Source of the DNA: Morella rubra
Taxonomy: Eukaryota; Streptophyta; Magnoliopsida; Fagales; Myricaceae
Length of the DNA stretch: 64,000 nucleotides
Assembly: GCA_003952965.2 (NCBI GenBank)
Contig: RXIC02000488.1
Location: 41,643-105,642 of the forward strand
Direction: 5' to 3'
Numbering within the stretch: position 1 is the stretch's first letter; every line of letters begins with the position of its first letter. The translations under genes were made by a program, and so were the position numbers. The notes under the pieces are model-generated. The model did not search any database, was not told the DNA's origin, and worked only from the letters and a program-made list of their open reading frames with translations. Below are positions 57,932 to 64,000 of the stretch, piece by piece.

Positions 57932-60900
57932 ATGGCAAAATATCCCGAGCCGTCTCTTCTTCTCCTTCACATCCTCTTCCTCTCCTTGCTTTCAGTGAAC
58001 ATCACAGCATCACCAACAACGCAAGCTGAAGCTCTTATCAAATGGAAAAACAGCCTCTCCACTCCTCCTCCTTTCAGCTCATGGTCTCTCACCAACCTCA
58101 AAAATCTTTGCAACTGGACAACCATTGTCTGCGACTCATCCGGAACAGTCTCAGAGATAAACCTCTCTAGCGCCAGCCTCAATGGAACGCTGGCCCAGTT
58201 CAACTTCACTGCATTTCTAGACCTCACTCGCTTAGACCTCAGCAACAACAATCTCAGCGGACCAATACCACCAGCCATCGGAAGCCTCTCCAAGCTTACT
58301 TACCTGGACATGGGCCTCAACTACTTCGACAACTTAATACCTTCGGAGGTAGGCCAGTTGACGGAGCTTCGATACGTAAGCTTGTACAGCAACTATCTGA
58401 ACGGTTCAGTCCCGTATCAGTTTAGCAATCTTCGAAAGGTATGGTACTTGGACCTTGGATCAAACTACTTAGTAAATCCAGACTGGTCTAAGTTTTCAGG
58501 CATGCCATTGTTGACTCGTCTTAGCCTTTCTTTCAATGAACTCACTTCAGGGTTCCCGGGATTTATACTTGATTGTCACAACTTGACTTACTTGGATCTA
58601 TCCCTGAATAAGTTTACTGGACCGATACCAGAATTGGTATTTACCAATCTGGGCAAGCTTGAATACCTAAATTTTACTGATAACTTATTCCAAGGACCAT
58701 TGTCACCGAACATTTCCAAGCTTCCTAAGCTCAAAGATCTTCGTCTCGGTCGAAACCAGCTCAGTGGTTTAATTCCACAAGATATCGGTTCTCTGTTGAA
58801 TCTTCAACTCATAGAAATGTACAACAATTCGTTGGAAGGGAGACTTCCTTCCTCAATAGGCCAGCTCAGGAAGCTCTCGCACCTCGATCTCAGAATGAAT
58901 GCCTTGAATTCTACAATTCCTTCTGAGCTTGGCTTTTGTTCTAATCTCACCGTCTTGGCCATGGCTCAAAATTCACTGACGGGGGAATTGCCTTTGTCCC
59001 TGACCAACCTGACAAAAGTTACAGAATTGGGCTTTTCTGAAAATAAGCTTTCTGGTGAGATCTCGCCTCATTTTCTATCCAATTGGACGGAGTTGACATC
59101 ATTGCAACTTCAGGACAATCTTTTATCTGGAAAAATCCCAGCAGAAATAGGCCTATTGACAAAACTCCAATACCTTTATCTGTATCATAATCAGCTCTCT
59201 GGCTCAATTCCTTCCGAGGTCGGAAACTTTGAAGATTTGGTGGAATTAGACCTTTCACAAAACCAGCTCTCTGGTCCAATTCCTCTAACGATGTGGAACC
59301 TCACAAACCTACTCACTTTACAACTTTTCTCCAATAATCTCACTGGCACAATCCCACAAGAAATTGGGAATATGACATCGCTGCAAATTCTGGATCTCAG
59401 CAGTAACCAGCTCTACGGGGAGTTGCCGGACACCATTTCTGGCCTCAGTAATTTAACTGCAATCTCTCTTTTCACCAATAAGTTCTTGGGCACTATTCCG
59501 TTAGACTTTGGGAAGTATAGTCCTCTGATCAATGTTAGCTTTTCCAACAACAGTTTCTCTGGAGAACTGCCACCTGAATTATGTAGCAGCTTTGCTCTTC
59601 AGGATTTCCTGGTGAACAACAATAACTTCACAGGGCCATTGCCAGAGTGCTTGAGAAATTGTTCACAGCTAAATAGAGTACGGTTTGACGGGAACCGATT
59701 CAACGGAAACATTACACATGCATTTGGAGTTCATCCAAATCTTTATTTTCTTACTCTTAGTGACAATCAATTCGTTGGTCAAATTTCACCCGAGTGGGCA
59801 CAATGTGAATCTCTCACAAATTTACAGATGGGCAGAAACAGAATTTCTGGCAAGATACCCCTTGAGCTGGGGAATTTGACTCAATTGCGCCTTTTGGAGC
59901 TGGATTCTAACAACTTGTCAGGGGAAATTCCAAGTGAACTGGGAAATTTAAGCCTGCTGTACAAGCTCAATCTGAGCAGGAATGATTTGACGGGAGAGAT
60001 TCCTCGGAGTCTTGCCGGTTTGAGTGAGCTTGAGGATCTTGATTTGTCCGAGAACCAATTGAATGGAAGCATACCAAGAGAGCTTGAGAATTGTGGGGGA
60101 TTATCAAGCTTGGTCCTTAGCAACAACCACCTGTCTGGTGAAATACCTCCAGAGCTTGGTAACTTAATTGCGTTGAGGTACTTGTTGGATCTCAGCAGCA
60201 ATTCACTCTCGGGAAGTATACCTCAAAACCTTGTAAAGCTTTCATCATTGGAGAGTCTTAATGTTTCACATAATCAACTCTCTGGGAAAATTCCAGTTTC
60301 ATTTTCCAACATGGTTAGTCTACGCAATACCTCCATTGATTTTTCTTACAATAAGCTAACAGGTCAGATCCCAACTAGTAAAGCTTTCGAAGAAGCACCG
60401 GCAAAAGCTTATGTTGGAAACTTAGGCTTGTGTGGAAATGCAGAAGGACTAAATCCTTGCTATACAGATTCCGAAAAGCCGAATCATTCAAAAACAATTC
60501 TACTAGCCGTCCTCATTCCAGTCTGTGGCCTGTTATTGCTTGCAACAATTGTTGCCGTCATAATATATTACCGGAAAAGTCAACTCCTCGATGAAGAAAT
60601 CAAAACAATTGGAGACTCTGACCAGAAGACTGAGTCTATCATATGGGAAAGAGAAGGTAAGTTCACATTCGGGGATATTGTCAAGGGCACAGAGGACTTC
60701 AATGAAAGGTACTGCATTGGAAAAGGAGGATTTGGAAGCGTTTACAAAGCGACATTGCCAACAGGTCAATTTGTTGCAGTTAAAAAACTTAACATGTCAG
60801 ACTCCGGTGACATCCCAGCAGCCAATCGCAGTACCTTTGAGAACGAGATTCGTGTATTGACAGAAGTTAGGCACCGGAATATCATCAAACTTCATGGGTT

Positions 60901-61770
60901 CTGTTCCGCCAGGGGTTGCATGTACTTGGTTTATGAATACGTAGAGAGAGGCAGTTTGGGAAATGTATTGTATGGGATGGAAGGGAAAGTTGTGTTGGAC
61001 TGGTATACGAGGGTGAAAATTGTGCAAGGTCTGGCTCATGCAATTGCTTACTTGCACCATGATTGCTTTCCACCAGTTGTGCACCGAGACATAACTGTCA
61101 ATAACATATTGCTCGAGTCAGATTTCGAGCCTCGGCTGTCAGATTTTGGCATTGCAAGATTGTTGAGTCCAGACACTACTAACTGGTCAACAATTGCTGG
61201 GTCTTATGGCTACATGGCTCCAGGTATGCTAGCGATCAAAGTGTTTCATTTTTGTTCTGGTTATAGCCAGATGTTTGTTGGTCTCCTGTTCATTTTTTAA
61301 GCTGAACTGGCTTCGCATTGCTGATACTGTTTCATCGAGAAGAATTTGATTTGATTTTTTATGGATGTCCAGAGCTTGCACTCACTATGCGGATCACTGA
61401 TAAATGTGATGTTTATAGCTTTGGAGTGGTGGCACTAGAACTTATGATGGGTAGGCACCCAAGGGAGCTCCTAGCTTCCTTGTCAACAACGGCAATGGTG
61501 GTTTCAGACAGGACTGAATTTCTTCTAAAGGATGTTCTAGACCAAGCTCTCCCATCACCCGCAGGCCAAATAGTGGGGGAAGTGGTGTTTGTAGTGACCA
61601 TTGCGTTACTATGTGTGCGTGACAATCCAGATTCAAGACCCTCCATGCGTTTTGTGGCACAAGAACTCTCACGTCGGACCCAAGATTGCATTTCCGACCC
61701 CTTTGAGATGATCACCATTAGCAAGCTTCAAGGTCTTGAATGGAAAAAACAAAGTGGCAGTGAAGGGTGA
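57932..61770 (+). CDS. MIK2-like: LRR receptor-like kinase, MIK2-like (copy 2)
   Basis: Two exons, 57932-61223 and 61373-61770, 1229 aa. ATG at 57932; the position of the first ATG of copy 1 reads ATGTGA here, so the shorter N-terminus is the only option. Same layout as copy 1: signal peptide at about 8-28, N-cap ([10 protein letters not shown]), more than 25 LRRs, C-cap ([12 protein letters not shown]), transmembrane helix at about 858-880, kinase with [19 protein letters not shown] and DFG, intron inside APE. Amino-acid identity to copy 1 is very high, highest across the LRRs from 59200-59500 and the kinase, where long DNA stretches are nearly identical, suggesting recent duplication or gene conversion. 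It keeps a 28-residue tail ([15 protein letters not shown]...) that copy 1 has lost. Predicted plasma-membrane receptor; ligand unknown. Confidence 0.94.
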
Positions 61771-64000
61771 GTTTTTTCAGTGTTTGACAGAGGGCTTTGA
61801 CAGGAGTGCATTGTACAATATTCATTCCATTCCAGGTATCAAGACATAGTGAATGAGATTGTTTTTTTTTTTGATAGTGAATGAGATTGTTGAAAGTTAT
61901 ATTTGCCAGAGATTTTCGCAAATCTGTCAACTTCAGGGCGTGTATAAAGCGAAATCAAACTCAAATTTCCCCACATGAACAGTAGCTTAAGTGACGGCAA
62001 TCTTGACCCCTAATACTGCTACATTTGCCTAGTGCGTATAACCTCCTTCTCACTGTAAACACTTCACCTGCCATAGCTATCCCAATTTCTCCAATCTCTT
62101 TCCTCGGGAGAAACCTCATGATCTCCTATCATTTTCCCTCCGGCATTTGTATTTTTACCAAAAAAAATTGGTCTTTTTGGCATTTCTTTCTTCTTCTTCT
62201 TTTTTCCCCCCTCTGAGCAGTTTCTGATGGCTAAACAAGAGAAACTCATCCCGTTTATTGTCCCTTTCTTTTCTGGTCACTCAAAAATTGGACTTTTGAC
62301 TGAGAGAAAATGCTTAGATAGTTCCTGGAAAGCCAGCACTAGCCAACATGGCACATTGGCTCTGACTGGGACACACCAGGCTAATGGCTCCAAAACATTC
62401 GGCATCCTCTTCAAGCCTGAAAACACGGGGCATATTCGGAGATGTATCTCATCTTTCAAGTCAAAGGCTGCATTGATGAGAACCGTTCCCGGTTGAATTG
62501 AAGTCCTTTGAGCCGTAATCCTCACGACATGAAAGTAAATTATATGGTTTACAGTTCTCTAGAATCCGAAGTAGATGTACTTAAAGTCAGCCTGACAAAG
62601 CTGCACATTTTCTTTTCTCTGTCTCTGTTGCAGCAGTGGGGAGTATTATAAAGAAGAGGAACCATCTTTATTTCTAAATAATAATTCAAGTAATTAAGTT
62701 CATTATTTCTGGTTATAATCTCGATTCAAACATGATTCAAAACTCAGAGTTAGATTTCAGATCAAAATTTTGGGTCTTAAAAATTTTAGCCCTAATAAAA
62801 TAATTATATAAAAAAAAAATTTCTATCAAATTATCACTTTTTACTCTAAATAAATATAAAAAAAAATTAATTCAAATAATCTATTTTTTTATTTTATTAC
62901 CAACTCTAACACTCTAAAATTTTTATCACCCTATAAATTCGATAATCAAACACCACTGGGCATGCATTGCCGACTCTGGGAGTTATAATTTATCAGCTTC
63001 TTCATAAACTCTTGAGTTAGTGTTCTAGTGTCGTGGAAGCCTCCTGAACAATCAAGCTGTGGGTCTAAACTTTATTTAAGGAGCTGGAGGTGTCGACTAT
63101 GTATAGTATATGTCAACTTTCTGTGGATAGTCAAAAAGCGGTTTTGGCTCCTTTCTGTAGTCTAATGGCAAAACAAGTCAGGTTTGTCTTATTCACCAAC
63201 AACTGTTTGCGTCGACATCCTGAATCTGGCCCTCTCTTTTTTTTTTTTTTTTTTGTTCTCTCTCTAAGCAAACGTTGAATTTTTACTGAAAACATTACAT
63301 CAATCCTGAATACAAATAAGCATCTAAGAGTAGTTGCAATGAGCGAGGCATAAAATCCATAACAGCAATATTAAAGACCTAATAAGTCATATATCTAATA
63401 GCTTCAAAGGCCTAATACATATGGATCAAAGGACCCATAATTTTGAAATAGGTCTGAAGTGAAGCATAATTGAGAGAACTTATAAGCGGAAGATGGATCA
63501 CTAACCTCCAGTCATAGTTATTCAAGTGTGGAAACAAGATGACAGTCAGGACAATTCTTTCAAGAAACTCAAGAGAAACTTACTCACTATTACTGTAAAA
63601 TGGAGAATTTTGGGTAGAGGTTTTCAGCCTATACTATCTCACGTAAAAACCTTGTGTTTTGATGGAACATCACAGGCATCTTTATAGATAGGCCAAGACC
63701 AATATCCACGTTCAACGTCATATCACCCACTTCCCTTCCATCAAGGAGATAGTGGAGATACACATAACGTCAACTAACGTCAACAAGCCACTAATATCTC
63801 AACAACCCAATTTTGAATTTTGAATAAAATAGATAATATAATAATACTAATTTAAAAACAAAACGTAACATATAAGCCACTATAAGTCTCAAATTTTGAG
63901 ACACGTACTAACATTCTCCCACTTTGCTCACATGGTACATTTGAATACTTGATTAGGTGATAGAGATTAAAACTGAATATGGCCACGAGTAAAAATTACT
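61771..64000. other. RLK 3' flank and intergenic, no gene recognised
   Basis: 61771-61930 resembles the 3' flank of copy 1. 62227-62496 is open for 89 codons on the plus strand but shows no known domain. T18 run at 63238-63255. The last 150 bases contain ACATTCTCCCACTTTGCTCA, which I associate with plant LTR elements; not confirmed. Confidence 0.35.

Noticed and set aside
62227..62496. 89-codon ORF MAKQEKLIPFIVPF
   Set aside because: No known domain, no supporting splice or promoter signals, and AT-rich surroundings; kept only as a note.

Overview
The window is nuclear DNA of a flowering plant, most likely a woody eudicot. The evidence is spliced genes with GT-AG introns, an intron-bearing elongator tRNA-Met, a plant-type BARD1 with a PHD-like zinc region, an NPF transporter, tandem LRR receptor kinases, and many plant transposons (MITEs, hAT-like, Ty1/copia, Ty3/gypsy, LINE). 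I cannot name the species.

Left part (1-31 kb) is ordinary gene space. In order: an intronless rRNA-processing CGR1/CCDC86-like gene (+, 1153-1737); a decayed partial copy of the middle of BARD1 (2017-3908); a full 13-exon BARD1 gene (+, 7440-14325, 727 aa after splicing); an NRT1/PTR-family (NPF5-like) transporter (-, 15471-18946, 605 aa, 4 exons), tail-to-tail with BARD1; decayed gypsy and copia pieces (19.9-22.6 kb); a two-RRM glycine-rich hnRNP-like gene (-, 24265-27265, 443 aa); tRNA-Met(CAT) (27452-27536); and an acidic MGC-start protein resembling the JASON family (+, 29137-31105). The CGR1-like and hnRNP-like genes both carry a telobox upstream of the start codon.

Right part (31.6-62 kb) is a rearranged receptor-kinase neighbourhood. 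Two large, closely related MIK2-like LRR receptor kinases stand in tandem about 9.1 kb apart (48814-52577 and 57932-61770). Two broken relatives lie upstream on the opposite strand (31671-32965 and 39996-40573). Between them is an inverted duplication of a D-type-cyclin pseudogene: left arm 35365-37997, right arm 44518-47640, the right arm itself partly duplicated in tandem. A hAT-like element (38284-39995) sits in one RLK fragment with an 8-bp target duplication. A copia remnant (40705-42790) carries a nested LINE-like insert with a 15-bp target duplication. Blocks from 33.6-35.3 kb recur at 40.6, 44.3, 47.7 and 55.5 kb.

Most notable observations: a recent inverted duplication inside BARD1 intron 5 that mirrors the first 82 nt of exon 6 perfectly, so the exon-6 acceptor lies in a long potential hairpin; a 32-bp tandem duplication that changes the C-terminus of the JASON-like protein; a CAA-to-TAA difference shortening one of the two receptor kinases; and the mosaic inverted duplication next to the RLK cluster. 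I saw no clear sign of a wholly new system. The BARD1 hairpin and the RLK/cyclin mosaic are the best leads.
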